From: an uncultured Eubacteriales bacterium
GTDB taxonomy: Bacteria; Bacillota; Clostridia; Oscillospirales; Acutalibacteraceae
Length of the DNA: 64,000 nt
Assembly: GCA_934477125.1 (NCBI GenBank)
Contig: CAKSOL010000001.1
Location: forward strand, 62,001 to 126,000
Direction: 5' to 3'
The position numbers and the translations under genes were made by a program. How positions within the stretch are numbered: the first letter of the stretch is position 1; each line of letters begins with the position of its first letter. Shown here piece by piece: positions 40,383-49,522 of the stretch. The notes under the pieces were generated by a model. The model did no database searches. It was given only the letters and a program-made list of their open reading frames with translations, and had not been told where the DNA came from.

Positions 40383-41897
40383 TTAATCCGGCTCAGGCGC
40401 TTTGGCGCATTCAAACCAGAATTCAACGCCGTCCGGCAGATTTTTAACTCCGCAGGAGGTTTTATGACTGTTTGCAATCGCCCGGACTATCGAAAGACCG
40501 AGGCCGAATCGGTTCTCGCTGCGGCTGTGAGCCGTGTCGCCGCGGAAAAAGCTGTCCCAGATATGGGGCAGAAGCTCCTCTGAGATTGAACTGCCCGTGT
40601 TTTTAACCGAAAATCTGACGAGCTCTCCGTTTGATTCGGCGCTCAGGGTAACCGTGCCGCCGGGCGGAGTGTGAAAATGCGCATTTTCAAGGTATGCCTT
40701 AAAAACCTCGTCTATCCTCGAACGGTCGGCTAAGACAAAAAGGTTTGTCGGAATAAGGTTTGAAACCGTTATGTCGTCGTTTATAAAAATCCGTTCAACC
40801 GCCGCGGCTGAAGCCTCCCTGAGAGAAAAGGGAACGGGGTTTATGGCAGCCTCCCCGGAAAGATACCGCGAGAGGGTTAAAAGCTCGGCAACAAGCGCGT
40901 TCATTTTTGAACATTCGTCTATGATAACGTTGCAGTATTCATCCCGCGAGCCGGAATTTATGTTTAATTTAAGCCCCTCGGCATAGCCGCTTATTATCGC
41001 AAGCGGAGTTTTCAGCTCGTGGGATACATTCGCCGCAAATATAAGCCGGGTTTCGCTTTGCTGACGCTCAAGCTGCATTTTGTCCCTGAGCGCGGTATTT
41101 GAGCTTGTAAGCCTGCGGTTGGCGTCGTTGAGATAGCTGAGCGTTTTTTCAAGCGAGTCCGACATTCCGTTTATCGCCTCCGCCAGCTGACCGATTTCAT
41201 CCTTTCGCTCAACGGGCAGGCGGTCGCTGAAATCGAGGCGTGATATGTTCTGCGCTGCACTGCACATACTGCTTATTTTATCGGAAAATTTCTTTGAAAA
41301 GAATAATACCCAAATTAAGCTTAGCGGAAAAACAATTATAGTCGGAATAAGTATAAAAACAGCGGTCATTTCCGCTATAATGTTGATAAGCGCAAGCTGA
41401 ACCCGGATAGAAATAAACAGACCGTTTTCCGCCTGCTTGGTGCAGACAAGGAATTTGTCGCCGTTCTTATTATAGCCCCTTTCGTAAACAGAGCCGTCGG
41501 GCAGTGTTGTTTGCTTTTCAGTTATCAGAGCCGTGTGCAGAGTAACTGTGTTGCCGCCGGAGGTATTTCCGGTCTGCTTTATTATCTGCGTTCCGTATGT
41601 GGTGTAAAGAATCCGGTTGTATCTGTCGTAAACCTCAGCTTCATAGTGGTGATGATCGTTGATTTCCGAGAGCACTGCGACAACCTGTTCCGGGTCGGAA
41701 AGATCCGTCTGAGTGATTTTTATGAGCTGTGCGTGCATAAGCTCCTTCTGACGTGTTATGTAATAAGGCTTTATCAGAAAAAGACCGCATAGTATCATAA
41801 TAATTGTAAAGCATAGAAATATAACGCCCACCTGTAAAAAAATATTCAGCCAAAGGCGACGTGATGAAGGAAAATGAAATTTACGCTCAGCTTTCAA
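40383..41897 (-). CDS. membrane sensor histidine kinase (HAMP)
   Basis: This 504-residue kinase has a first span at about 15-38, an outer sensor domain of about 130 residues, a second span at about 170-193 and a HAMP linker (RLPVERKDEIGQLAEAINGM). A HisKA domain follows with FAANVSHELKTPLAIISGYA, then HATPase boxes (VRFSVKNTGSSI, GLGLSIVRAIANSH). It overlaps the response-regulator stop by 11 bases, so the two are one system. The stimulus is unknown; the neighbouring thioesterase and peptide-binding protein give no clear hint. Confidence 0.9.
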   Translation of the reverse strand: MKAERKFHFPSSRRLWLNIFLQVGVIFLCFTIIMILCGLFLIKPYYITRQKELMHAQLIKITQTDLSDPEQVVAVLSEINDHHHYEAEVYDRYNRILYTTYGTQIIKQTGNTSGGNTVTLHTALITEKQTTLPDGSVYERGYNKNGDKFLVCTKQAENGLFISIRVQLALINIIAEMTAVFILIPTIIVFPLSLIWVLFFSKKFSDKISSMCSAAQNISRLDFSDRLPVERKDEIGQLAEAINGMSDSLEKTLSYLNDANRRLTSSNTALRDKMQLERQQSETRLIFAANVSHELKTPLAIISGYAEGLKLNINSGSRDEYCNVIIDECSKMNALVAELLTLSRYLSGEAAINPVPFSLREASAAAVERIFINDDITVSNLIPTNLFVLADRSRIDEVFKAYLENAHFHTPPGGTVTLSAESNGELVRFSVKNTGSSISEELLPHIWDSFFRGDTAHSRSENRFGLGLSIVRAIANSHKTSCGVKNLPDGVEFWFECAKAPEPD

Positions 41898-42564
41898 AAC
41901 GATACCCCATTCTGTAAACGGTGCGGATGTGCCTGTTCCCGTAATCGCCCAATTTCAGCCTGAGCCGCGCCATATGCGAATCAACCGTTCTTGCGTCTCC
42001 GATATATTCGTAGCCCCAAACGCTGTGAAGCAGCTCATCACGCGAGATTACCTGATCCGGATGATCGGCAAAATAGCAAAGCAATTCAAATTCCTTGAGA
42101 GTCAGATTTAAGGGAACGTTATTTATTGCGGCGGTATGAGCCGATTTATCTATAATGAGGTCGCCGAGACTGATTCGTCCGGAGCTTTCCGAGTTCAGCC
42201 TGCGCCGGAGCAGAGCCTCTATCCGTTTCACAAGCACTGCGGGGGAAAACGGCTTGACTACGTATTCGTCGGCGCCTGCCTCAAACGCCGAAAGCATGTC
42301 AAATTCCTCCGACCTTGCCGAAAGTATTATTATCGGCATATCGGAAAAGGTACGTATGCGGCGGGTCAGCTCCCAGCCGTTCGGTTCGGGTATCATTATA
42401 TCGATAACCGCAAGCTGTGGCGGACTTTCGCTCTCGCAGATTTTGAGCGCTTCCGAGCCGGTGGCGGCTGAAACCGCAGTATAACCGGAGGCTTTAAGAA
42501 AATCTGAAACAAGGCGTACAATTCGCTCCTCATCGTCCACTATAAGTATTTTTGAATTCTTCAT
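41887..42564 (-). CDS. OmpR-family response regulator
   Basis: This is the partner of the downstream kinase. The 225-residue protein has a receiver domain with acidic pocket (VDDEER), phospho-Asp near residue 54 (LAVIDIMIPEPNGWEL), Thr/Ser in ILSARSEEFD and Lys in VVKPFSP. A winged helix follows (LTLKEFELLCYFADHPDQVI, ARTVDSHMARLRLKLG). It diverges from the thioesterase gene, with about 100 bases between starts. Target genes unknown. Confidence 0.92.
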   Translation of the reverse strand: MKNSKILIVDDEERIVRLVSDFLKASGYTAVSAATGSEALKICESESPPQLAVIDIMIPEPNGWELTRRIRTFSDMPIIILSARSEEFDMLSAFEAGADEYVVKPFSPAVLVKRIEALLRRRLNSESSGRISLGDLIIDKSAHTAAINNVPLNLTLKEFELLCYFADHPDQVISRDELLHSVWGYEYIGDARTVDSHMARLRLKLGDYGNRHIRTVYRMGYRFES

Positions 42565-42587
42565 TTAACTGCCCCCTAATATTAAAG

Positions 42588-42615
42588 TTGACTTTCCGAC
42601 ACGGTGTGGTATGAT
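42588..42615 (+). promoter_or_regulatory. promoter of the PaaI-type thioesterase
   Basis: TTGACT (42588-42593) and TATGAT (42610-42615) have a 16-base spacer and an extended TGG, 57 bases before the ATG. Confidence 0.75.
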
Positions 42616-42671
42616 TATTAAGGCGCTGTCTCCGCTTGAAACGGAGCTGCCGCCGGAAAGAGTGATAAAAA

Positions 42672-43076
42672 ATGAAAAGCTTAGAAGAAATAAGAAAAAT
42701 ATTTTCCGATGACCTTTATGCAACCCAGGCAACCGGAATTGAAATCGACGATGTTTCGGAAAATTATGCAAAATGCAGCCTGAAGCTTGAAAGAAAGCAT
42801 ATGAATGCCGCCGGTAACATTATGGGCGGAGTTATGTTTACTCTTGCCGACTTTACGTTTGCGGTTGCAACCAATGCGACAAATCCGATAACGGTGACAA
42901 CCGTAAGTCAGATAAGCTTTTTGAACAGTCCCAAGGGCGATACTCTTTATGCCGAAAGCCGGCTTTTAAAGGACGGACGAAGCGCCTGCTTTTATGAGAT
43001 ATCCATAAGCGATAACCTCGGAACGCCGGTTGCCTTTGTATCGGTTTCCGGCGCTCATATCAAGCCTAAAGCATAA
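42672..43076 (+). CDS. PaaI-family hotdog-fold thioesterase
   Basis: This 134-residue acyl-CoA thioesterase probably hydrolyses aryl- or acyl-CoA thioesters. The hotdog core is visible: NAAGNIMGGVMFTLADFTFA (with the conserved GG and Asp) and TVTTVSQISFLNSPKGDTLY, and VAFVSVSGAHIK near the end. GGAAAGAG is a weak ribosome site. It is a single gene converging with the peptide-binding lipoprotein gene. Substrate unknown. Confidence 0.85.
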   Translation: MKSLEEIRKIFSDDLYATQATGIEIDDVSENYAKCSLKLERKHMNAAGNIMGGVMFTLADFTFAVATNATNPITVTTVSQISFLNSPKGDTLYAESRLLKDGRSACFYEISISDNLGTPVAFVSVSGAHIKPKA

Positions 43077-43092
43077 TTCTGTTATAGAAATT

Positions 43093-44571
43093 TTACTTTG
43101 CTTTTTCAATTACCGAGAAATCAACGTAGCCTCCGAGATTATCGATTGAAAGACCTGAAAGAGCAGGAGACGCCGCAATGCAGGTTTTTTCAAAGAACAG
43201 CGGAATTATATGGCTGTCGCTGAGCAGCTGACGCTGCATATCGGCAGGAGAAACGGACGTATTTTCAGAGAAAACGCTCATATATTCCTTAACCGAATCG
43301 CTTTGAGCGGTTATCGGGAATACCGCCATTTGCAGAGTACGTTCCTTTATCTGCCCGGAAAGCGCCGCCGGATTTTTCGCAGCCTCCATATTTATAAAAG
43401 CGCTCAGGGTTTGCTGCCAATGACCTATCATATCGGTAATAATTCCTGCCGCGGCGGTATCGTCTGCGTAATACAGAACCGTTCGGGGGAATTTTTTATC
43501 TGCGGTTTTTTTAACCGCTGAGGAGAATTGCTCCTTGCCCGCGTCGGGGTTATACTGTAAAATTCCAGCACCGGAGGCGTTGTTAATATTCATAACCTCA
43601 GGAAAGAGGGAATCCGCGGCGCGGAAGCTGTTTTGTCGGGAGGATGTCAGCTTTTCCCGGTTTATAAGCTGCGCAAGCGCAGAACACATTTCGCTGCTGT
43701 AATCGCGGCTTATGGTCAGAATCCAGCATATATTTTCAACCGATGCAACGTTAAAGCCCGACTTTTCCAGCGCCGGAACATCGTCTCCCTTTACGAACGC
43801 GGCGTCCGCCGTTTCTGATGTCAGAATACTTTTCGGACTAGATTTTTCATTTTTTGAAAAGAAAACCCCGCCGTTTTTTGCGGTAAAATTACCGTGATAA
43901 ACGGCGTTTTTATATATTCTTATTCCGAAATCGGTTTGATTCCATTTGGCAAGATAATATGAGCCGTTTGCCATAACATATTTTTTCTCAAGTCCGTATT
44001 TTCCGACACATTCATTAAAAAACTTTTCGTTGCAGGGCATACATAAAGCGCCGGAAAGGGTTTTGAGGAAATCCGCGTCCTCGCGTATGAGGGTTATGCG
44101 CAGGGTGTGGTCGTCAACCGCCGTTACTCCGAGACTGTCCGCCGGAGCCTTTCCGGAAAGAATTGCCTCAGCCCCCGAAACGGCTGAAAGACGGCTTGCA
44201 AACGGAGAACGGGTGTCGGGACTGACAGCTCTCCTGAGACCGAAAACGAAATCGTCCGCCGTCAGCTTGTCTCCGGTATACCAGCAGGCGTTTTTGCGCA
44301 GATAAAATGTGTATTCAAGTCCGTTTTGCTCATATCTTTCCGCAACTCCGGGGATAATTTCTCCGCTTGGGCTGCATCGGACAAGTCCTTCGAAAAGATT
44401 TCTTACTATCATAAGCTCCGAGACCGTAGACGCAGTCTGAGGGTCAAGCGTTGAGGGAATTTCGGAAAGCTCGAAATATATACGCCGGTCGCCGCTGCTG
44501 TCGCAGGCTGCGGCGGTAAAAACCAGAGCGGCGCACAGCAAAACCGCCGCTATACGGTAAAGAAATTTCAT
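43093..44571 (-). CDS. orphan peptide-type ABC substrate-binding lipoprotein
   Basis: This 492-residue SBP_bac_5 lipoprotein resembles OppA (ELSEIPSTLDPQTASTVSEL, RKNACWYTGDKLTADDFVFG, NGSYYLAKWN) but has no permease or ATPase genes beside it. The ATG at 44571 follows GGAG by 8 bases and gives a signal peptide with lipobox TAAAC (Cys23). It may feed the opp system at 8908-14609 or serve in sensing. The central region after residue 240 is shorter than usual: the protein is about 50 residues below the OppA at 8908. Confidence 0.85.
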   Translation of the reverse strand: MKFLYRIAAVLLCAALVFTAAACDSSGDRRIYFELSEIPSTLDPQTASTVSELMIVRNLFEGLVRCSPSGEIIPGVAERYEQNGLEYTFYLRKNACWYTGDKLTADDFVFGLRRAVSPDTRSPFASRLSAVSGAEAILSGKAPADSLGVTAVDDHTLRITLIREDADFLKTLSGALCMPCNEKFFNECVGKYGLEKKYVMANGSYYLAKWNQTDFGIRIYKNAVYHGNFTAKNGGVFFSKNEKSSPKSILTSETADAAFVKGDDVPALEKSGFNVASVENICWILTISRDYSSEMCSALAQLINREKLTSSRQNSFRAADSLFPEVMNINNASGAGILQYNPDAGKEQFSSAVKKTADKKFPRTVLYYADDTAAAGIITDMIGHWQQTLSAFINMEAAKNPAALSGQIKERTLQMAVFPITAQSDSVKEYMSVFSENTSVSPADMQRQLLSDSHIIPLFFEKTCIAASPALSGLSIDNLGGYVDFSVIEKAK

Positions 44572-44664
44572 ATAACAGGCTCCAAAGACTTTTTTAGATA
44601 TTATACCCGATTTAAAACGCGTTTGCAATATAAAACGGGAACTGCAAACTGCTGATATTCAAAT

Positions 44665-44708
44665 TGCGCCCTGCGGCAAGCCGTTTTGATAGCTTGCCGC
44701 AGGGCGCA
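44665..44708 (-). terminator. hairpin ending the six-gene apbC-antiporter operon
   Basis: A 17-base stem TGCGCCCTGCGGCAAGC/GCTTGCCGCAGGGCGCA lies 4 bases after the antiporter stop. The following minus-strand sequence is AATTTG, a poor T-tract, but the stem is very stable. Confidence 0.7.
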
Positions 44709-44712
44709 GCAG

Positions 44713-45912
44713 TTATGTATTTAAGCTTGCCGCCGCTTTTTCGGGCTTTTCTTTAATATAACAAAGCTTCAGCAGCACCGGCGTTACAAGCGCCGCAACA
44801 ACAACGCAGAGAACGATAGCCGGGAAAACGCTGTCGTTTATATATCCGGCTGAAATTCCCTTTTGCGCTACCATCAGCGCGACCTCTCCGCGAGCCACCA
44901 TCCCGACGCCTACCGTCAGCGATTCGTGGGTACTCATCCGGCATATGCGCGCCGCCGCTCCGCAGCCTATTATTTTAGTCAGAACGGCTCCTGCCGCCAG
45001 AACCAGCGCAAATACTATTATTTTTGAATTGAGCTGCGAGAGGTCGGTGCGAAGTCCGATACCGGCGAAAAAAACCGGAGAGAATACGAGATAGGATGCC
45101 GCCGTAACCTTTTTGGCGACATATTTTCTCAAATCGGTAAGATTACAGAGAATAACTCCGGCAAAATATGCTCCGGTTATATCGGCAACCCCGAAAAGCT
45201 TCTCGGCGCTGTAAGCCATAAGAAAGCAGAACGCAAGCGCCCATACCGCAACTCTGCGGCTGTTTCCGTGATGAACGGAAATGCTTTTGAAAATTTTATA
45301 GATAATAAATCCGACAACCACCGCGAAAACGAAGAAAAGCAGGATTTTAAGGGTTACAAGCAGCGGATTTACGGAGGAGTCTCCTATTCCGGTTGCAATG
45401 CTTAAAACTATTATTCCTATAATATCGTCGATAATTGCGGCTGAAAGCAGGGTTGCGCCGACCCGCGTTTTAAGCTTTCCCATCTCGTTAAGGGTTTCAA
45501 CGGTTATACTTACCGAGGTTGCGGCGAAAACAATGCCTACGAACACCGAGTGCATAACGTTATTAAAATCAAGCTTATCGGCAAAAAAAGCATAATATAT
45601 TCCTCCGCAGCCCAGAATTGGGACGATAACGCCTATAAGAGCTATAAGGCAGGCTGCGGGACCGGTATGTTTCAATTCGTTTATATCCGTATCTATTCCG
45701 GCGAGGAACATAAGCATTATAACTCCGATTTCCGCAGTTTTCAGAAGAAAATCGCTTTCATGAAGAATACCTGCTCCGCTCGGTCCTAAAAGGATACCTG
45801 CTATAAGCGCGCCAACAACCTGCGGAAGATGAACATGCGCCGTTGCAAGACCGAATATCTTGGTAAAAAGCAATATCAGAGCAAGGGCAAGCAAAAAGCT
45901 GTAAGACTGCAT
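44713..45912 (-). CDS. CPA2-type cation/proton antiporter
   Basis: This 399-residue membrane protein of the Na+/H+ exchanger (KefB/GerN-like) family has about twelve spans. Visible blocks are HLPQVVGALIAGILLGPSG, ATSVSITVETLNEMGKLKT, the double-Asp ion site AAIIDDIIGIIVLSIATG, FSPVFFAGIGLRTDLSQL and GVGMVARGEVALMVAQKG. There is no C-terminal TrkA-N regulatory domain. It is the last gene of the operon starting with apbC, 34 bases after the LUD gene. The ion (Na+ or K+) cannot be told. Confidence 0.9.
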   Translation of the reverse strand: MQSYSFLLALALILLFTKIFGLATAHVHLPQVVGALIAGILLGPSGAGILHESDFLLKTAEIGVIMLMFLAGIDTDINELKHTGPAACLIALIGVIVPILGCGGIYYAFFADKLDFNNVMHSVFVGIVFAATSVSITVETLNEMGKLKTRVGATLLSAAIIDDIIGIIVLSIATGIGDSSVNPLLVTLKILLFFVFAVVVGFIIYKIFKSISVHHGNSRRVAVWALAFCFLMAYSAEKLFGVADITGAYFAGVILCNLTDLRKYVAKKVTAASYLVFSPVFFAGIGLRTDLSQLNSKIIVFALVLAAGAVLTKIIGCGAAARICRMSTHESLTVGVGMVARGEVALMVAQKGISAGYINDSVFPAIVLCVVVAALVTPVLLKLCYIKEKPEKAAASLNT

Positions 45913-45946
45913 TTAAAAGACCTCTGTTTCAAAATGACATTTATTT

Positions 45947-46606
45947 TTAATATCCGAGCGGTTCTCCGCATAAAATAACTGTTATTCTTCCCGGCAAACG
46001 CTGTCTTGCAGTTATAAGATAGGAGGCGCAAATTCTGTTGTCGCTGCAGCAGCCGGCGGTAAAATCCGGCGATGAATCGGTTTCAAGGGAAACGCAGTGT
46101 CCGAGACGGGAACAGGGCGTATCAATTTTGAGCCGAACTGCATTTTTCGGAGCGGCTATCTGTTTAACACGCAGAAGTCCCTCGCTGACATCGCTGACAA
46201 GCTTGTTTATTCCGGCAATAACAATTACCTTTTTCGGACCGAAAGCAAGAGCCGCTATTCTGTTGCAGTTGCCGTCAACATTGACAAGCTCGCCGTTCTC
46301 CGTAACGGCATTTGCGGAGCAAAAATAAAAGTCGCAACCGGTTACATTCTTGTAGACCTCAAGCTGTTCCTCCTTGGTTATACCGGGGCGCAGACGGTCA
46401 AGATAATTGTATTCCGACGCGGTTATCAGGGCTTTGACGCCGCTTTCCTCAAGCGATACCGAGCCGCCGGAGGAAATCGTGCAGCCGGGGAAAAGCATTT
46501 CCCGTACCGTCTGAACAACCGCCGCCTTGTCCTCGGCGTATACGGCGTTCATCCGATTGCGTTTGAGAGCATCGATAGTGTTTTTTACTGTCTCATTCAT
46601 CGTCAT
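45947..46606 (-). CDS. LUD-domain protein (LutC/YkgG-like)
   Basis: This 219-residue protein carries the LUD fold seen in lactate-utilisation proteins: FPGCTISSGGSVSLEESGVK, CSANAVTENGELVNVDGNCN, RIAALAFGPKKVIVIAGINK, and CSRLGHCVS near the end. LutA and LutB partners are absent, so lactate oxidation is not implied; solo LUD proteins are common in gut Clostridia and uncharacterised. The ATG at 46606 follows AAAGGGG and overlaps the mnmA stop by 14 bases. Confidence 0.85.
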   Translation of the reverse strand: MTMNETVKNTIDALKRNRMNAVYAEDKAAVVQTVREMLFPGCTISSGGSVSLEESGVKALITASEYNYLDRLRPGITKEEQLEVYKNVTGCDFYFCSANAVTENGELVNVDGNCNRIAALAFGPKKVIVIAGINKLVSDVSEGLLRVKQIAAPKNAVRLKIDTPCSRLGHCVSLETDSSPDFTAGCCSDNRICASYLITARQRLPGRITVILCGEPLGY

Positions 46607-47681
46607 TTAATCCCCTTTCTATTGTTCCTCCTCCGAGAACGCGGTCGCCGCTGTAAAAAACAGCTGCCTGTCCGGGAGAGGGGGCGCGCTGCGGCTCGTC
46701 AAATTCAAGCACAGCGCTGCCGTTTCCGGCAGAATATAAGGTCGCCGGACTGTCGTTATGCCGATAGCGCAGCTTTGCGGTAACGCGCTGTGGCTCGTCT
46801 GGGGCGGGACCCGGAATAAAATTAACATTGCTTATCAGAACACGCTTATGAAAAAGCCTGCGTTCATCGGTTGAAAGTATAACGCGGTTATTCCCGGCAT
46901 CCTTTGAAACAACAAACGCGGGAGCGCCGAGGGCTATTCCGAGCCCCTTTCTCTGACCGACGGTATACCGTATAAGTCCGGAATGACGTCCCAAAACATT
47001 TCCCTGTTCATCGGAAAAATCTCCGGGAGGCGCGTTCTTTCCGGTGTCTCTTTCGATAAAAGCGGCATAATCTCCGTCCGGAACAAAGCATATATCCTGA
47101 CTGTCCGGCTTTTCGGCATTGAAAAAGCCGTAGCGCGAGGCTATCCGGCGGACGGTTTCCTTGCTTACGTCCGCAAGAGGAAAGAGGGTTTTGGAAAGCT
47201 GATGCTGAGTCATACCGTAAAGCACATACGACTGATCCTTTGTCCGGTCGCTTCCGCGGAAAAGCAGCCAGTCGCCGTTTCCCGCCTGCTTTGTAAACGC
47301 ATAATGCCCCGTTGCAATTTTATCGTATCCGAGGGTTTCGGCTCTGAGCAGCATTTCGGAAAATTTTATTGATTTATTGCATTCAATGCAGGGATTCGGA
47401 GTTCTGCCGTTTATATATTCCGAAATGAAATTATCTATAACGCAGCTGCGGAATTGCTGCTTGAAATTAAAAACATAGTGGGGAATACCGAGCTTTGCGC
47501 AAACCGAACGCGCGTCCTCAACATCGCTCAGCGAACAGCAGGTGCGCGTTTGTCCCGCCTCATATTCCTCGCCGTCATAAAGCCGCAGGGTACATCCGGC
47601 AACCTCGTATCCCTGCTCAAGCAATAAAGCGGCGGCGACAGATGAATCCACGCCGCCGCTCATACCGACAAGTACTCTCAT
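46593..47681 (-). CDS. mnmA: tRNA-specific 2-thiouridylase MnmA
   Basis: MnmA thiolates uridine 34 in tRNAs for Lys, Glu and Gln. The 362-residue protein shows the PP-loop GMSGGVDSSVAA (residues 6-17), catalytic cysteines in PNPCIECNKSIKF and DSQDICFVPDGDY, YTVGQRKGLG and the C-terminal beta barrel (VTAKLRYRHNDSPA). Its ATG shares one base with the nagB stop. No cysteine desulfurase gene is nearby. Confidence 0.95.
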   Translation of the reverse strand: MRVLVGMSGGVDSSVAAALLLEQGYEVAGCTLRLYDGEEYEAGQTRTCCSLSDVEDARSVCAKLGIPHYVFNFKQQFRSCVIDNFISEYINGRTPNPCIECNKSIKFSEMLLRAETLGYDKIATGHYAFTKQAGNGDWLLFRGSDRTKDQSYVLYGMTQHQLSKTLFPLADVSKETVRRIASRYGFFNAEKPDSQDICFVPDGDYAAFIERDTGKNAPPGDFSDEQGNVLGRHSGLIRYTVGQRKGLGIALGAPAFVVSKDAGNNRVILSTDERRLFHKRVLISNVNFIPGPAPDEPQRVTAKLRYRHNDSPATLYSAGNGSAVLEFDEPQRAPSPGQAAVFYSGDRVLGGGTIERGLNDDE

Positions 47682-48391
47682 CAGTTTTCGCTGTATATGA
47701 CCGTAAGATCCGGATGGAGCTGCAAAATTGACGCCGGGATTTCGGGCGTTATAGGTCCGTTGAAGGAGCGCTCGAGAATGTCCTTTTTGCCGGCGCCGTT
47801 CGCTATAAGCAGAACCTTTTTTGCCTGCATAATAGAGAGCATACCCATAGTTACCGCCTGACGCGGAACGTCGGACTCCTTCTCGAAAAATCTTGAGTTT
47901 GCGCGGATAGTAGATTCGTGCAGGTCAACAACGTGCGTTCCCTTAACGAAACAGGTGTCAGGCTCGTTGAAGCCAATGTGACCGTCCAGACCGATGCCGA
48001 GCAGCTGTAGATCTATGCCGCCGAGCCGTTTTATTCGCTCGTCGTATTCAGAACATTCCTCGTCCAAATCAAAAGCCTTGCCGTTCGGGACAAAGGTCTG
48101 CTCCGGATTTATATTTACCGAGTCAAAAAGATGAGTGTTCATAAAGTAACGGTAGCTCTGGTCGTTGGTTCCGTCCAGCCCTACATATTCGTCAAGATTG
48201 ACGCTTGTAACCTGTGAAAAATCAATATCGCCCTTGCGGTACCATTCTATAAGCTGCTGATATGTACCGATAGGAGAGGAGCCTGTTGCAAGACCTAAAA
48301 CGCAATCCGGCTTGATAATAACCTGAGCCGAAATGATATTTGCCGCTTGACGGCTCATTTTCTGGTATGAATCTACCTTAATGAATTTCAT
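47681..48391 (-). CDS. nagB: glucosamine-6-phosphate deaminase
   Basis: NagB converts glucosamine 6-phosphate to fructose 6-phosphate and ammonia. The 236-residue product has LGLATGSSPIGTYQQLIEWY, VNLDEYVGL with the catalytic Asp, LGIGLDGHIGFNEP with the catalytic His, and AVTMGMLSIMQAKKVLLIANG. No nagA (deacetylase) lies near, but the upstream gene is a NahK-like sugar kinase, suggesting use of host-derived amino sugars. It lies 15 bases after the kinase gene. Confidence 0.95.
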   Translation of the reverse strand: MKFIKVDSYQKMSRQAANIISAQVIIKPDCVLGLATGSSPIGTYQQLIEWYRKGDIDFSQVTSVNLDEYVGLDGTNDQSYRYFMNTHLFDSVNINPEQTFVPNGKAFDLDEECSEYDERIKRLGGIDLQLLGIGLDGHIGFNEPDTCFVKGTHVVDLHESTIRANSRFFEKESDVPRQAVTMGMLSIMQAKKVLLIANGAGKKDILERSFNGPITPEIPASILQLHPDLTVIYSEN

Positions 48392-48406
48392 TTTTTGTTC
48401 CTCCGT

Positions 48407-49504
48407 TTATATATATTTAAAAATTATTTTTTTCATTTTGTCCCATTTGTTTTCCATATCCCCGGCTAATTTGAGCTGGGTGCGGCAGCGGATGAGATTA
48501 TGCTCGGGATAGGCGGTTTTGAAATATGTATCTCCGCTAAGATAATCTGTTAAAAAGCGCATTCCGCATTCAAGGGTCATCATTTTTGCTCCCTCCGGGC
48601 AAAGCGCTATTTCGTCATTTCCCAAAAGACCTCCGCAGCCGTCGATAAAGCCCTCGGCAAACGCGTCGAACATATCAAGGTCAAGGCTTACCTTTTCAAG
48701 ATCGGTTTCGTCCTCCGCGGCAGTACTTGCGCCGAAGCGTATAGCGTCCCCGAAATCGGTAACCGAAAATCCGGGCATTATGGTGTCAAGGTCTATAACG
48801 CAAAGCGCGCGCCGGGTATTCCTGTCCAGCATAACATTATTGAGCTTGGTGTCATTGTGGGCAACCCGCAGCGGCAGCTTTCCGGAAGAATGGGCGTCGC
48901 AGAGAACCGGATAAAAGTCCGCCCTTGCTTTTATAAATTCGATTTCATCCTTTGCATTTTTTACTCTGCCGCAGCAGTCCTGCTCAACGGCATTTAAAAA
49001 ATCGCGGTAACGCTTTGGTGTATTGTGAAAATCGGATATCGTTTCATAAAGACAGTCCGCCGGGAATTCATTGAGGTCATGCTGAAACCGACCGAACGCA
49101 AACGCGCATTGCCGGAAATCTTCAGGACTTTCCGGCTGCTCAAGGCAGATTGAATTTTCAATAAATGAGAAAATTCTCCAGCATCTGCCGCTGCGGTCAA
49201 TATAATATGACGCTCCCGCCTTGGTCGGAATAAGCTCCATAACATTTCTTGGGTCTGAACAATGTCCTCGCATATACTCTATAACCCGTTCTATATTTAC
49301 CATAACCTGTTCGGGACGCTTAAACACATTCCCGTTTACTTCCTGCAAAATGTAACGCTGAGTTTTCTGCATTTGGGAACAGATTATAAGAAAGGTATCG
49401 TTTATATGCCCGTTGCCGTAGGTCTCGCAGGAGAGAATTTCACCCGGCAGCGCAAACTGGCGGGCAATATTTTCTATCTCTTTACCGCTTATTTCAGCTA
49501 TCAA
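48407..49504 (-). CDS. NahK-like N-acetylhexosamine kinase (APH fold)
   Basis: This 365-residue kinase has the aminoglycoside-phosphotransferase fold: GNGHINDTFLI near the N-terminus, ILQEVNGNVFKRPEQVMVNI, the catalytic loop LRVAHNDTKLNNVMLD (Asp and Asn), and CVIDLDTIMPG as the metal-binding strand. MTLECGMRFLTDYLSGDTYF also matches the N-acetylhexosamine 1-kinase group that feeds mucin and milk-oligosaccharide sugars into metabolism. It lies 18 bases after apbC and 15 before nagB, which supports an amino-sugar role. Exact substrate (GlcNAc or GalNAc) is inferred. Confidence 0.8.
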   Translation of the reverse strand: MIAEISGKEIENIARQFALPGEILSCETYGNGHINDTFLIICSQMQKTQRYILQEVNGNVFKRPEQVMVNIERVIEYMRGHCSDPRNVMELIPTKAGASYYIDRSGRCWRIFSFIENSICLEQPESPEDFRQCAFAFGRFQHDLNEFPADCLYETISDFHNTPKRYRDFLNAVEQDCCGRVKNAKDEIEFIKARADFYPVLCDAHSSGKLPLRVAHNDTKLNNVMLDRNTRRALCVIDLDTIMPGFSVTDFGDAIRFGASTAAEDETDLEKVSLDLDMFDAFAEGFIDGCGGLLGNDEIALCPEGAKMMTLECGMRFLTDYLSGDTYFKTAYPEHNLIRCRTQLKLAGDMENKWDKMKKIIFKYI

Positions 49505-49522
49505 GCCGACAGCCCCTTTCGG

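Noticed and set aside
45947..46606. Lactate-utilisation operon lutABC
   Set aside because: Only a single LUD-domain gene is present, without LutA or LutB, so lactate oxidation is not supported.
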